From: Deinococcus detaillensis
Lineage (GTDB): Bacteria; Deinococcota; Deinococci; Deinococcales; Deinococcaceae
Direction of reading: 5' to 3'
Assembly: GCF_007280555.1 (NCBI RefSeq)
Contig: NZ_VKDB01000015.1
Location: 1 to 64,000, forward strand
DNA: 64,000 nt
The position numbers and the translations under genes are program-made. A model generated the notes under the pieces. That model was not told where the DNA came from. It saw nothing but the letters and a program-made list of their open reading frames with translations, and searched no databases. Below, piece by piece: positions 46,927-58,184 of this stretch; the first letter of the stretch is position 1, and each line of letters starts with the position of its first letter.

Positions 46927-47742
46927 TTAATTCAGCACCCGCTCGCCCGCTTCCGCTGCGCCCTGCGTGACCCAGGCGTTGGCCCAGTCGGCACGGAACA
47001 GGTAGGTGGCGTCCTCGCCTTCGCGGGCGTACCACAGCCGCACGCCTTCGTGTGGGCCGCCGCGCATGGGCGACCAGGGCATCAGGTAAGCGGTTTCTCC
47101 GGCGCTCAGGGTAGACAGGAGTTCGCCGTCTGCGCTGCGGGTGCGCAGCCAAGCGTTGCCACTGGCAGGCGACCAACCTGCCAAGTAGAGGGTGTGGCCG
47201 GAGGTGTTGACCAGTCGGGCGGCGTTCACGTCCAGCGTCAGCTCGAGGTCGGCGACTGCTGGGGTCACTGCACCTTGCCAGCGCCGCAAAAAGGTGGGGG
47301 ACACCTTAAAATTTGGCGCAACCACGTTGAAGCGCTTGGGATACAGCGTTGCCGAGAGCAGCAGCGCCAAGCTGTAGAGCGTCAGTGCCGCTGCGCCAAA
47401 CAGTAGATTGACGCTCTGGATTTGCACCCCCCAACTTACCGATAGCAGTGCGCCGATCAGCAGCAGCCAGATTAGGCCGCCCTCAGCCCGCCTCGGCGGC
47501 CCCCGCAGGCGTGATACCGGCCAATAAGCGGCGATCAGCACCAGGCCCGCGCCCATGCCAAACAGCGCGGGCACGTCCAGCACCGGCGCGGCCAGCAGCG
47601 AGGTCAGGCCCAGCGGCATCAGGATGCCCAAGCGGGGCCACAAACTCCTCCGGGCCGACTTGGCGACTTGCCACAGCCAAGTGATCGCCACGCCGAGGAG
47701 CACGGCGGCGTAAAGGGGAGTGAGTTGGGTCAGGGTCGTCAT
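46927..47742 (-). CDS. Membrane protein of unknown function
   Basis: A 271-residue protein: five or six transmembrane helices in the first 140 residues, then a C-terminal soluble domain (about 150-271) with beta-rich sequence (LVNTSGHTLYLAGWSP, GETAYLMPWSP). No family is recognised. ATG 47742 has no good Shine-Dalgarno or -10 box at leaderless distance, so the start is less certain. Confidence 0.65.
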   Translation of the reverse strand: MTTLTQLTPLYAAVLLGVAITWLWQVAKSARRSLWPRLGILMPLGLTSLLAAPVLDVPALFGMGAGLVLIAAYWPVSRLRGPPRRAEGGLIWLLLIGALLSVSWGVQIQSVNLLFGAAALTLYSLALLLSATLYPKRFNVVAPNFKVSPTFLRRWQGAVTPAVADLELTLDVNAARLVNTSGHTLYLAGWSPASGNAWLRTRSADGELLSTLSAGETAYLMPWSPMRGGPHEGVRLWYAREGEDATYLFRADWANAWVTQGAAEAGERVLN

Positions 47743-47924
47743 GATTGGTCGGGTTCCTTGGGAGTTAGGCGGTGGGGTGTCAGGTGTGGCAAATAGCGAA
47801 AGATAGGCGGACTCAGAAGCAGTTCTCAGGTGGGCTTCGTGGTCTCAAGGCGCGTTTGATGTGGTTGACACTCGCCACTGACTACGCAGGACTGACTGAA
47901 CGCTGTTCTGTTGTTCGGCTCGGC

Positions 47925-48434
<510 letters not shown>

Positions 48435-48441
48435 GCGCGTC

Positions 48442-48447
48442 ACTTTA
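48442..48447 (-). promoter_or_regulatory. -10 box, leaderless moaB
   Basis: TAAAGT (minus strand), 7 bases before ATG 48434. Confidence 0.55.
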
Positions 48448-48498
48448 CGCCGCTTGGCGCTCAGCGTAGGCGAATTAAGGCACGGTTGAGGTGCTTGA

Positions 48499-49401
48499 TC
48501 AGGGAGTGGGCCGCTCGTTCAGCCCGTCTGCCCCCGCTTTCAAGACTGCTAGCGGCCCGGCGGGGAGGGCGTTCCAATCGGCTTTGCTCAGCCGCGCGCG
48601 GCGGTGAAACAGCTTGAGGTAAAGGGCGGCCTGCTCCTTCAAAAAGGCGCGGTAATGGTCGTCGTTGCCTGCCTGTACGCATTCCAGCGCCAAGTTCTCC
48701 AACTTCTCGGTGAGTGCCAAGAGCGCCAGAAAGCGGGCCGCGTCGGTGCCGCTGTTGCCCAGCATGTCCGGCAGGGCGCTCAGGCCTGATGGGTCGCGGG
48801 CCAGCCGCAGCGCCGAGCGCTTCACGTTGGGGTCTTCCAGCGTCAGGGCGCAGGCGTGGCAGGGCTGCTGCTTGCTCGGCTCTCCGCACACTAAGCAGGG
48901 CGCGTAACCCTGCTGCTCGCGCCAGCGCCGGGCGCGGGTCACAGCTTCGGCGGCCCGTAGAGCCACGTCGTGCAGGCTGTCGGGCGCGGCCTGAGCCAGT
49001 TTGCGGGCGCGGGCGCGGTCAGGGGCGGGCAGCACTTCTGGCAGCGGCGCGGCAATGTGCGCGTTCAGGCGGCCCACCGAAAAACGCAGTTCGATCACGC
49101 TCTGGTCGCCGAGTTTTTCTTGCAACAATTTCAAAAACGCCGGGCGCTGCAAGGTCAGGAAGTGGGCCATGCTGCTGTCTCTGACCTCGACAAAGAGGGT
49201 GTTGCCCTGCTGGCTGCGGGCGCGGGTCAGGCGGGCCAAGTCGGAGCCGACCACCTCCGGCCATAGCAAGATGCTGCGGGCCTTCGAAACGCCGCTCTGC
49301 AAGCGGTGCTTGGCCAAGGTGGTGCCCAGCACGTCGCGCAGGCCACGTGTGCCGCCGGTTCGGCTGCCTCCTCTGCCCGAGAAGCCGCGCCCCCGCGTCA
49401 T
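48499..49401 (-). CDS. dciA: DciA-like (DUF721) protein with a C-terminal zinc-ribbon extension
   Basis: Residues about 20-115 form a DciA/DUF721 domain ([38 protein letters not shown]); DciA loads the replicative helicase in bacteria without DnaC. The protein is much longer than typical DciA (300 versus 100-180 residues) and has an added domain with a CLVC...CHAC zinc-ribbon-like pair near residue 170, followed by about 110 helical residues. It overlaps recF by four bases (ATGA), the same recF-DUF721 neighbourhood as in Actinobacteria. Confidence 0.8.
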   Translation of the reverse strand: MTRGRGFSGRGGSRTGGTRGLRDVLGTTLAKHRLQSGVSKARSILLWPEVVGSDLARLTRARSQQGNTLFVEVRDSSMAHFLTLQRPAFLKLLQEKLGDQSVIELRFSVGRLNAHIAAPLPEVLPAPDRARARKLAQAAPDSLHDVALRAAEAVTRARRWREQQGYAPCLVCGEPSKQQPCHACALTLEDPNVKRSALRLARDPSGLSALPDMLGNSGTDAARFLALLALTEKLENLALECVQAGNDDHYRAFLKEQAALYLKLFHRRARLSKADWNALPAGPLAVLKAGADGLNERPTP

Positions 49402-50510
49402 CCGACGACCTGCTCCAGTGCGGTGTGTTTGGTGGCTTGTTCAGGAGTGCTGTTCTGTTCAGGGGCACTGCTTTGTTCAGGAGCGAAGATGCCCGACTCG
49501 GCCCGGAAGCTGAGCGCCGCGCCGGGGGCTTTCTCGGTGCCGGTCACGATGGCCTGCGGCACGCTGGCGGCCAGGCTCAGCAAAAAAGCCCGCCGCGAGG
49601 GATCGAGCTCGGCAGAAAAGTCGTCGATCAGCAGCAGCGGCATTTCACCAAAGCGCTCGTGCAGCAGCTCGAACTCGGCTTTCCTTAGGCTCAGGGCAAT
49701 GGTGCGGGCCTCGCCCCGACTGGCGTATTCACCCGCCGCGAAGTCGCCCAGCGTCAGGCTCAGGTCGTCGCGGTGCGGGCCGATCACCGTCGAGCCGCGT
49801 GCCCGCTCCTCGGCGGCGCGGCGGGTGAAGTCGGCTCTAAAGGTTTCGGGGGTGGTGGTCTCGCTGAGTTCTATCCGCAGCGGTTTGCTGGATCCCAGCG
49901 CGGCGTTGGCTTCATAAGCCAGTTCGGCCAGCCGGATCACGGCGCGGCGGCGCACGTCCATGATTTCGCTGCCGAGTTTGGCCAATGTTTCTTCCCACAC
50001 CGGCATGGCCCAGTCTTCTCCAGCCTTCAGCGCGGCGTTGCGCTGGGCGACGGTGCGCTCATAGCGCGAGAGCTGCTGGCCGTAGCGGGCGCTGACGCGC
50101 GAGAGCAGTTCGTCGAGGTAAGCGCGGCGCACACTCGGCGCACCATAGACGAGTTCCGAGTCCTCGGGGCGAATCCAGACGGCGCTGCCGCGCGGGAGCT
50201 CCTGCCCGCGCACCCGCACGCCGTCGGCCTTGAGGGTGCGCCGCCCGCGTCCCAGCCCGACTTCCAAGACGCTGAGGCTGCCGCCCTGCCACAGATCGGC
50301 CCGCACATAAGCCTCGCGCTCGCCCTGCAAGATCAGTTGTTCAAGGCGGGTCACGTCGCTCAGGCCGGTCAGGGCCAGATAAACGGCTTCCAGCAAGTTG
50401 GTTTTGCCCGCTCCGTTTGGCCCCCACACGGCGCTGACGCCCGCTGGAAAATGCAGCGTGGCGGGCGCGAGGTTGCGGTAATTGAGGGTGGTGAGGGTTT
50501 GCAGGAGCAT
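49398..50510 (-). CDS. recF: DNA replication and repair protein RecF
   Basis: An SMC-like ATPase that helps RecO/RecR load RecA at gaps. The 370-residue protein has Walker A GPNGAGKTN at about 30-38, the signature region SRGEARTIALSLRKAE and Walker B LLLIDDFSAELD. The C-terminus carries an unusual tail with a repeated PEQ motif (APEQSSAPEQNSTPEQ). Deinococcus relies on the RecFOR route because RecBC is absent, which fits. The start is leaderless, 6 bases after TAGAAT. Confidence 0.95.
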   Translation of the reverse strand: MLLQTLTTLNYRNLAPATLHFPAGVSAVWGPNGAGKTNLLEAVYLALTGLSDVTRLEQLILQGEREAYVRADLWQGGSLSVLEVGLGRGRRTLKADGVRVRGQELPRGSAVWIRPEDSELVYGAPSVRRAYLDELLSRVSARYGQQLSRYERTVAQRNAALKAGEDWAMPVWEETLAKLGSEIMDVRRRAVIRLAELAYEANAALGSSKPLRIELSETTTPETFRADFTRRAAEERARGSTVIGPHRDDLSLTLGDFAAGEYASRGEARTIALSLRKAEFELLHERFGEMPLLLIDDFSAELDPSRRAFLLSLAASVPQAIVTGTEKAPGAALSFRAESGIFAPEQSSAPEQNSTPEQATKHTALEQVVG

Positions 50511-50516
50511 GCAGGC

Positions 50517-50522
50517 ATTCTA
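50517..50522 (-). promoter_or_regulatory. -10 box, leaderless recF
   Basis: TAGAAT (minus strand), 6 bases before ATG 50510. Confidence 0.65.
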
Positions 50523-50543
50523 GCGGGGACGTCTAGGTGCGAA

Positions 50544-51137
50544 CTAGGAGCAAAGGGGAACTTCACCAAAATCGGCCAAGCGCGGATCTACTCCCTGAGC
50601 CGCCAGATAAGCGCCCAGCTCGAAACCGTGCTGGGCCAGGTCGCTGAGCAGGGTACGGGCCTGCTCCCAGACGCGCTCGGCTTGCTGCTGCGGCAAGTAG
50701 CCCGCGAGCGCCGCGCTCAAAAACTCGTCTTCGTCCACCACTTCGGCCCGTTTTCCGCGCCAGATCAGCACATCGAGGTAGTGGTCGTGCATGGTCCAAA
50801 CGCTGCCGTCCTCGGTGATGGTGGCCAGGTCGAGGTAATAATCATGTTCTCGCACGCCGTAAAAGTCGTAGCGGCAAATTTGCAGCCCCAGTGCGGGCAG
50901 CAGGTGGGCGTGCCAGGCGCGGATGCGCGGGTGGGCCACGAAGCGGCGCGAAACGAACAGCCCGTCGCTGTGCTGGCAGTAGCGGTCAACAGGGCGCAGG
51001 CCGGTGTTGGTGTGGTGCAACTTGGCCGCGAGGTCGTGACGCTCGATTTTGGGCGGTTTGGCTGGAGCCAGTGGGCAAGAAAGCGGCCCGGAGAGAAGGG
51101 GAGTGGCCCAGTCGGTAAAGAGCGCTTGTGCCGCCAT
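50544..51137 (-). CDS. DUF402 family protein (nucleotide-phosphatase-like)
   Basis: A 197-residue protein with the DUF402/FomD fold signature: YYLDLATITEDGSVWTMHDHYLDV near residue 105, followed by AEVVDEDEF. Family members such as Ntdp hydrolyse nucleoside di- and triphosphates, and FomD acts in fosfomycin synthesis. The substrate here is not known. A TAGGGT hexamer lies 5 bases before ATG 51137. Confidence 0.8.
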   Translation of the reverse strand: MAAQALFTDWATPLLSGPLSCPLAPAKPPKIERHDLAAKLHHTNTGLRPVDRYCQHSDGLFVSRRFVAHPRIRAWHAHLLPALGLQICRYDFYGVREHDYYLDLATITEDGSVWTMHDHYLDVLIWRGKRAEVVDEDEFLSAALAGYLPQQQAERVWEQARTLLSDLAQHGFELGAYLAAQGVDPRLADFGEVPLCS

Positions 51138-51263
51138 GCCTCACCCTACAAGATGCCATCTCTCAAAAAAATACAGGACGCCGAGCTGTGTAGACGCCTG
51201 CCCAAGCATGAATACTTTGAATCCGTAGGAGTTGGAGCGGCGACCCCGCTCTCAACACATCGC

Positions 51264-51269
51264 TAGACT
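51264..51269 (+). promoter_or_regulatory. -10 box, leaderless AhpD-like gene
   Basis: TAGACT, 6 bases before ATG 51276. Confidence 0.6.
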
Positions 51270-51275
51270 GGGGCC

Positions 51276-51869
51276 ATGACCCACGACCTAACGTCCGGTG
51301 AAGCGCAGCCCCGTTTCTCTTTCCTCCCGATTCCCACTGAAGCCGAGGTGCCTGAAAGTGTCGCCAAGCTCTGGAGCAAGGCCCAAAGCAATCTGGGCTT
51401 CGTGCCGAATGTGTTCAAGGCGCAGGCGCTGAACGGTGAGCAGTTTCAAGCCTGGTGGAGTTATTTCAATTTGCTGCTCAACAAGGAAGGCCACCTGCAG
51501 CCGCAGGAGCGCGAACTGGTGGCAGTGGTCGTGAGCAGTCTCAACGCCTGCCTTTACTGCGCGGTGTCGCACGGCGCGGCGCTGAGGCTGACGGGCATGG
51601 AGGCAAGCAAAGCCGACGCGGTGGCCGTCAACTGGCGGCAGGCTCCGCTGAGTGCGCGTGAAGCGGCCCTGTGCGCCTACGCCGAGAAGCTGACCGTGAC
51701 ACCCGCCCAGATGACCGAAAGCGACTTGGGAACCTTGTGGGCTGTGGGCCTCGGCGACCACGAAATTATGGAACTGGTGCAAGTCACCGGGATGTTCAAC
51801 CTGACCAACCGCGTGTCGAGCGCTCTGGGCTTCGTGCCGAACGCGGAGTATTTCTCGGCGGGTCGGTAA
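51276..51869 (+). CDS. AhpD-like peroxidase-related protein
   Basis: A 197-residue carboxymuconolactone-decarboxylase/AhpD family protein. The redox motif CLYCAVSHG (CxxC plus the histidine three residues later) is near residue 90, as in the alkylhydroperoxidase AhpD. It belongs to the peroxidase-related (TIGR01926-type) group. It probably helps detoxify peroxides. It is a stand-alone gene, with no AhpC next to it. Confidence 0.87.
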   Translation: MTHDLTSGEAQPRFSFLPIPTEAEVPESVAKLWSKAQSNLGFVPNVFKAQALNGEQFQAWWSYFNLLLNKEGHLQPQERELVAVVVSSLNACLYCAVSHGAALRLTGMEASKADAVAVNWRQAPLSAREAALCAYAEKLTVTPAQMTESDLGTLWAVGLGDHEIMELVQVTGMFNLTNRVSSALGFVPNAEYFSAGR

Positions 51870-52042
51870 GCGGAACCCGTATAAGGTCTGAAGAGCAGTG
51901 ACCTCCTTCTCTCAACCAAAACGCAACATCACAGGTGACGCTGGCCCAGTTTACGTTCCCCCAATTACTCGGCAAGGCGCGGCACGACCTCCCACTCGAC
52001 GCGGAGGGGCGGCGGTTTGCTATGCCCCTCAGGAGAACATTC

Positions 52043-53872
52043 ATGCTCGACCCCGTTCCTGCCCGCCACGACCACACTCCCGCTTACACCGCCGCCCTCG
52101 GCCTGCCGCAAGGAGAGAGCGTCACCCTGCGCGTCTGGACGGGTCTGCCGGTGACAGGCGTGTCGCTGAAAGTTGTGCGGGTGGGTGAAATCGAATACCT
52201 GCCCGCCGAAGCCGTGACGTTGCCGAACTGGAGCGGTGAGGGCCAGTGGTTCGAGGCCCGCTTACCTATTCACGCAGGGCGGGTGCGCTACGCCTGGGAA
52301 CTGCGCCTCCTGGACGACCATCTCAACCTGACGGCGGCGGGTCTGACGCACGGGCGGCGCGGCTTTCGGAGTTGGTTTCAATATCTGGCTGGACACATTG
52401 CGCCTGAGTGGGCCTGGCAAAGCGTCTTCTATCAGATTTTTCCCGACCGCTTCCGCGACGGCGATTCCAGCAGCAACGTGCAAGACGGTGAATACCAGTA
52501 TCAAGGCCGACCCATCGAAACCCGGCTCTGGGGAGCGCCGATTGATCAGGCGGGCGACGTTCACGCCCACTACGGCGGCGATTTGAAAGGCATTCAGGAC
52601 GCCTTGCCCTACCTCACCGATTTGGGCGTGAATGCCCTGTGGCTGACCCCGATTTTCGTTTCGCCCAGCAACCACCGCTACGACATCTCGGATTACCGCC
52701 ACGTTGACCCGCACCTCGGCGGCGACGCGGCCTTTGACAACCTGATCGGCGCGGTTTATGCGGCCAATCTCAAAATCGTGCTGGACGGCGTGTTCAATCA
52801 CGTCGGCAACGAACACGCCCTGTTTCAGGCGGCGTTGGCGGGGGCCGAGCGCGAGCGGGCCATGTTCACCTGGCGGGATGAGCAGGAAAAAACGCAGCAC
52901 GAGTTGCCTTACCACGCTTTTTTTGATGTGCCCACCCTGCCCAAGCTCGATTACCTCAGCGGCGACGCCGAGCAGGAGTTTTTGGCGGGCGAGCAGAGCG
53001 TGGTGCGCCAGTGGCTGCGGCGCGGCGCGGACGGCTGGCGGCTGGACGTGGCCCACATGATCGGCAAGGGCGGCACCGACGAGGGCAACTTGGACTTGCA
53101 CCGCTCGCTCAAGCGGGCCGCCCGCGCCGAGAAGGGAGACGCGTACGTATTCGGCGAGCGCTTCTTTGACCCTGAGGCCGCCCTCGACGGCAGCGGCGAA
53201 GACGGCGCGATGAACTATCACGGCTTTGGCTTGCCGCTGATGCAGTGGTTTTCGGGCCACAGCTATACCTTCACGCCCAGCCGCTTGGGGGGCGAGGAAC
53301 TGTGCGCCCTGCTGGCCGATACTTACCACGCCTTGCCGCCGCAAGTGGCGCTGAGCATGTTCAATCTGCTCGACTCGCACGACATTCCCCGCGCTCTGTT
53401 TCGGCTCGGCGGCGACACCCGCAAGCTGCGGGCCGCCCTGACTTTGCTGCTGGCGTATGCGGGTGTGCCTTGCCTTTACTACGGCACCGAGATCGGGCTG
53501 TCGCAGGCTCAGGAAGGCGCGATGCCTTGGTGCCGCGAGAGTATGCCCTGGAACGAGGCCGAGTGGGACACCGAGTTGCGGGCCGAGGTTCAGCGGCTCA
53601 TCAAAGTGCGCCGCAACTCGCTGGCGCTGCAACAAGGGCATTTACGCTTTGTGTTGCAAACGCCGGATGCTGTCGGCTTCGTGCGCGAATACACTGCCGG
53701 AAGCGGCCACGCCGAGCGGGTCTTGGCGCTGGCCTCGCGCACTCCTGAAGCCGTCACGCTGACTTTGCCGCAGGGCGACTGGACGGACTTGCTCAGCGGC
53801 GAGGTGCTACGCGGTCAAGTCAGTCTAGACCTGAGCGCAGGGCGGCTGCTCGGGCAAGGCCAAGCAGACTGA
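52043..53872 (+). CDS. GH13 alpha-glucosidase (maltodextrin glucosidase/neopullulanase type)
   Basis: A 609-residue cytoplasmic glycoside hydrolase with an N-terminal CBM34-like domain (about 1-110) and the GH13 barrel. The four conserved regions are DGVFNHVG (Asp248), GWRLDVAH (nucleophile Asp335), FGERF (acid/base Glu372) and LLDSHD (Asp447). Together with the QIFPDRFRDGD block this fits MalZ-like or neopullulanase enzymes that degrade maltodextrins. I start at ATG 52043 (AGGAGAAC six bases upstream); the frame extends further but is unconserved. Confidence 0.92.
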   Translation: MLDPVPARHDHTPAYTAALGLPQGESVTLRVWTGLPVTGVSLKVVRVGEIEYLPAEAVTLPNWSGEGQWFEARLPIHAGRVRYAWELRLLDDHLNLTAAGLTHGRRGFRSWFQYLAGHIAPEWAWQSVFYQIFPDRFRDGDSSSNVQDGEYQYQGRPIETRLWGAPIDQAGDVHAHYGGDLKGIQDALPYLTDLGVNALWLTPIFVSPSNHRYDISDYRHVDPHLGGDAAFDNLIGAVYAANLKIVLDGVFNHVGNEHALFQAALAGAERERAMFTWRDEQEKTQHELPYHAFFDVPTLPKLDYLSGDAEQEFLAGEQSVVRQWLRRGADGWRLDVAHMIGKGGTDEGNLDLHRSLKRAARAEKGDAYVFGERFFDPEAALDGSGEDGAMNYHGFGLPLMQWFSGHSYTFTPSRLGGEELCALLADTYHALPPQVALSMFNLLDSHDIPRALFRLGGDTRKLRAALTLLLAYAGVPCLYYGTEIGLSQAQEGAMPWCRESMPWNEAEWDTELRAEVQRLIKVRRNSLALQQGHLRFVLQTPDAVGFVREYTAGSGHAERVLALASRTPEAVTLTLPQGDWTDLLSGEVLRGQVSLDLSAGRLLGQGQAD

Positions 53873-53881
53873 GCGGGGCGC

Positions 53882-54457
53882 TTACATCTCCCAGGTTGAG
53901 CGGTACTTTCGTGCGTCTAAGCGCTCCGAGAGTTCTACGGCCACGCTCAGCGTCTTCTCCAGCCTTGTGGCAATCAAAGGCTTCAGCGCGTCACCTTCCC
54001 AGTCCTCGCCCACCGCGTAGACGTGATACGGATTGAGGATGCATTTGAAATCGGTCAGCAGGCCCAGCGCCAGCGGGTGATGCGACACATAGCTGTGCAT
54101 CAGGCCGCCCGCCACCAAAAAGGTCACGACCTTGTCGAACCAAACGGCGCTCAGGCCGCGCGTGGTGCTGTGAGAACCAGTCAGCTCGATCAGGTTTTTC
54201 GCGCCGCTGCCGGTGGCCCAGTTGTAGACCGGCAGCGCCAAAATTACCCCGTCGGCCTGCTCAATTGCCTGACGGTACAGGTGCACGTTGGGGTGCGCGT
54301 AAGTGGCGTCGTCGTCAAAGGCGGGCAGCGGCGTGTCGCGCAAATCCAGCAGCGTGACTTGGTGGCCTTGCTGACTCAGGCGCTCGGCAGCAAGTCGCGC
54401 CAGCATTCGGCTGCGGCTCTGGGGGCTGAGGCTGGTGGAGAGGACGGTGAACTTCAT
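53882..54457 (-). CDS. NADPH-dependent FMN reductase (flavodoxin fold)
   Basis: A 191-residue SsuE/ArsH-type flavoprotein: the N-terminal phosphate loop STSLSPQSRSR and the flavin-contacting LALPVYNWATGSGAKNLIEL near residue 80. It reduces FMN or quinones with NAD(P)H. It is convergent with the GH13 gene and followed upstream by structured repeat D. The start is leaderless, 6 bases after TAGGCT. Confidence 0.87.
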   Translation of the reverse strand: MKFTVLSTSLSPQSRSRMLARLAAERLSQQGHQVTLLDLRDTPLPAFDDDATYAHPNVHLYRQAIEQADGVILALPVYNWATGSGAKNLIELTGSHSTTRGLSAVWFDKVVTFLVAGGLMHSYVSHHPLALGLLTDFKCILNPYHVYAVGEDWEGDALKPLIATRLEKTLSVAVELSERLDARKYRSTWEM

Positions 54458-54463
54458 GCCGCC

Positions 54464-54469
54464 AGCCTA
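54464..54469 (-). promoter_or_regulatory. -10 box, leaderless FMN reductase gene
   Basis: TAGGCT (minus strand), 6 bases before ATG 54457. Confidence 0.55.
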
Positions 54470-54486
54470 ACGCCTTTCCTCACCGC

Positions 54487-54614
54487 TAGAACATTTGACG
54501 TAAAAGAGAGGGATCTTTTACGTCCGAGCGGTGCGAGTGAAATACGTACCAGAGCAGGTGGAAGTGGAGTTGACTGGGTGATTTTTCCAGTCAACTCCAC
54601 TTCCACCTGCTCTA
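54487..54614 (+). repeat. Structured TA-flanked repeat, copy D, with a 27-base-pair perfect hairpin
   Basis: TA flanks both ends (54487-54488 and 54613-54614). The first part has an A/T hairpin ACGTAAAAGA/TCTTTTACGT (about 54498-54523), like copies A and B, then CCGAGCGG. The 3' hairpin is perfect over 27 base pairs (54551-54577 with 54587-54613) around the loop GTGATTTTT, the loop shared by the other copies. The right TA is part of the TAG stop codon of the feoC-like gene, which points to insertion at that stop codon. Confidence 0.8.
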
Positions 54615-54892
54615 TAAGCCGCGCTTCAAATACTTCTCGCCGCGCTCGGTCAGCCGCAGCAAGTGAAAATCTGGCGTTTCGTCGCCAAAGTTGCGGCACA
54701 TGCTTTTGAGGCTGCACCCGTTGCACGAGCAGTCGCCGTTGCCCTGCACGGCTTCTTGCACGTAACCTCCGGCGTAGAGGGTTCTGAGCATGCCTTCAAG
54801 CGCTTCAGGCGAGCTGCCCAGATGGCGCGAGAGTTCCGGTAGAGTGCGGGGATTTCCCGCCAAGCTGCCCAAAATAGTGGAGAGGGGAGAGG

Positions 54893-54896
<4 letters not shown>
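54612..54896 (-). CDS. feoC: FeoC-like winged-helix protein with Cys cluster
   Basis: The 94-residue protein has an N-terminal winged helix ([22 protein letters not shown]) and then [12 protein letters not shown], a C-x-C-x2-C-x5-C cluster like the iron-sulfur or regulatory site of FeoC. It starts in an ATGA overlap with feoB, so it is part of the feo operon. It probably adjusts FeoB stability or activity according to iron or oxygen. The TAG stop coincides with the end of repeat D. Confidence 0.8.
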
Positions 54897-57108
<2,212 letters not shown>

Positions 57109-57112
<4 letters not shown>

Positions 57113-57354
57113 GAGCGCCTCACCGTCACGCCCACCAAGTCGGCAGCCCGCAGCGCCAGATCGGTATTGCCCAGCCGCAGATGCACCGGGTCGCCCATCG
57201 GCGCGAGGCGCACCACGTCTACTTTCGCGCCGCGAATAAAGCCGAGTTCGAGGAGGCGGCGGCGCAGCGGGTGCTTGGAATCAAGCGCGACCACATGCGC
57301 CGCCTCGCCGGGTTTGAGGGTGCTAAGCGTGACATCACTGGGAGAAACGGTCAT
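57109..57354 (-). CDS. feoA: Ferrous iron transport protein FeoA
   Basis: An 81-residue SH3-like cytoplasmic protein that supports FeoB. Family blocks are [29 protein letters not shown] and the final [12 protein letters not shown] 57354 is 7 bases after TATAGT, and CAGGA lies in between, so it may be leaderless or have a very short leader. It is first in feoABC. Confidence 0.92.
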
Positions 57355-57385
57355 AATCCTGACTATACTACTCGGATTAGGGTAG
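57354..57385 (-). promoter_or_regulatory. feo promoter with inverted repeat
   Basis: The -10 box TATAGT (complement of 57362-57367) is framed by the inverted repeat TAATCC-N14-GGATTA (57354-57379). The adjoining ATTAGGGTAG (57376-57385) resembles half of a DtxR/IdeR iron box. Binding by an iron regulator here would block transcription. Confidence 0.5.
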
Positions 57386-57415
57386 ATTTCAAGGGCCTGT
57401 GTTACGCAATTCGTC

Positions 57416-58039
57416 TCAGAGAGCGGTTACCGCTTCGTGGACGCCTGTTTCGCCGCTGACAATTTCAAAAGTGTGGCCAATGCTGCCCGCGTTCTCCAAG
57501 CAGGCCACCACCACGCGGGCCACGTCCTCGCGGGGAATCTGGCCTCTGGGAGCCGGGTGGGCCAGCGTGATCTGGCCGGTGCCGGGCTGGTCGCTCAGGC
57601 CGCCGGGCCGCACAATCGTAAACGCCAGCCCGCTTTGCTGCACGTGCGCGTCCGAAACGGCTTTGACCTTGAGGACGGGCATCAAAAAAGGCGGCATCTG
57701 TTCCGGGCGGTCTACGCCCATGCTCGACACCACCACCAACCGCTTTGGCCCCTGCTGGGCCAGGGTGTCGGCCACGTTGACCAGCGCGTCGCCGTCGATG
57801 GCCTGATATTTGCCGCTCATGCCCGCGCCCGCTGCCCACACCACCGCGTCCGCGCCGTCCAGCACCTGCTGCCACTGGCCCGTCAGGTCGCCCATCACCG
57901 GGGCCGCGCCGTGGAGGCTGAGCATATCGGCCTGCTCCTGCGTGCGAACCAGCGCCCGCACTTCATGGCCCGCCTGTACCAACTGACTCGCCACTTGCCG
58001 CCCGACTCCGCCCGCCGCTCCGATGACTGCAATCTTCAT
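57416..58039 (-). CDS. NAD(P)-binding atypical SDR (NmrA/YwnB-like)
   Basis: A 207-residue Rossmann protein with the N-terminal dinucleotide motif [12 protein letters not shown] and the later VVVSSMG and TIVRPGGL blocks of atypical short-chain dehydrogenases. These proteins often bind NADPH as sensors or reduce small carbonyls; the typical YxxxK pair is not obvious. The start is leaderless, 6 bases after TAGCCT. Confidence 0.85.
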   Translation of the reverse strand: MKIAVIGAAGGVGRQVASQLVQAGHEVRALVRTQEQADMLSLHGAAPVMGDLTGQWQQVLDGADAVVWAAGAGMSGKYQAIDGDALVNVADTLAQQGPKRLVVVSSMGVDRPEQMPPFLMPVLKVKAVSDAHVQQSGLAFTIVRPGGLSDQPGTGQITLAHPAPRGQIPREDVARVVVACLENAGSIGHTFEIVSGETGVHEAVTAL

Positions 58040-58045
58040 GCCTCA

Positions 58046-58051
58046 AGGCTA
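58046..58051 (-). promoter_or_regulatory. -10 box, leaderless SDR gene
   Basis: TAGCCT (minus strand), 6 bases before ATG 58039. Confidence 0.55.
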
Positions 58052-58184
58052 AGCGGGCGGGCCGTCAATCAGATTCAAAACAGATGGGCAAGGGGTGAAG
58101 GGCTATTGGCTTTACGGTTGACTGGCGCTGGCCTTGCTCGCTGCTGCTTGGTCATTCAGGCTCGGCTGCACAGACGTGACAGCC

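Noticed and set aside
47743..47924. Transposase fragment downstream of moaB
   Set aside because: A short frame there reads vaguely like a transposase, but no motif can be named and no inverted repeats are visible.
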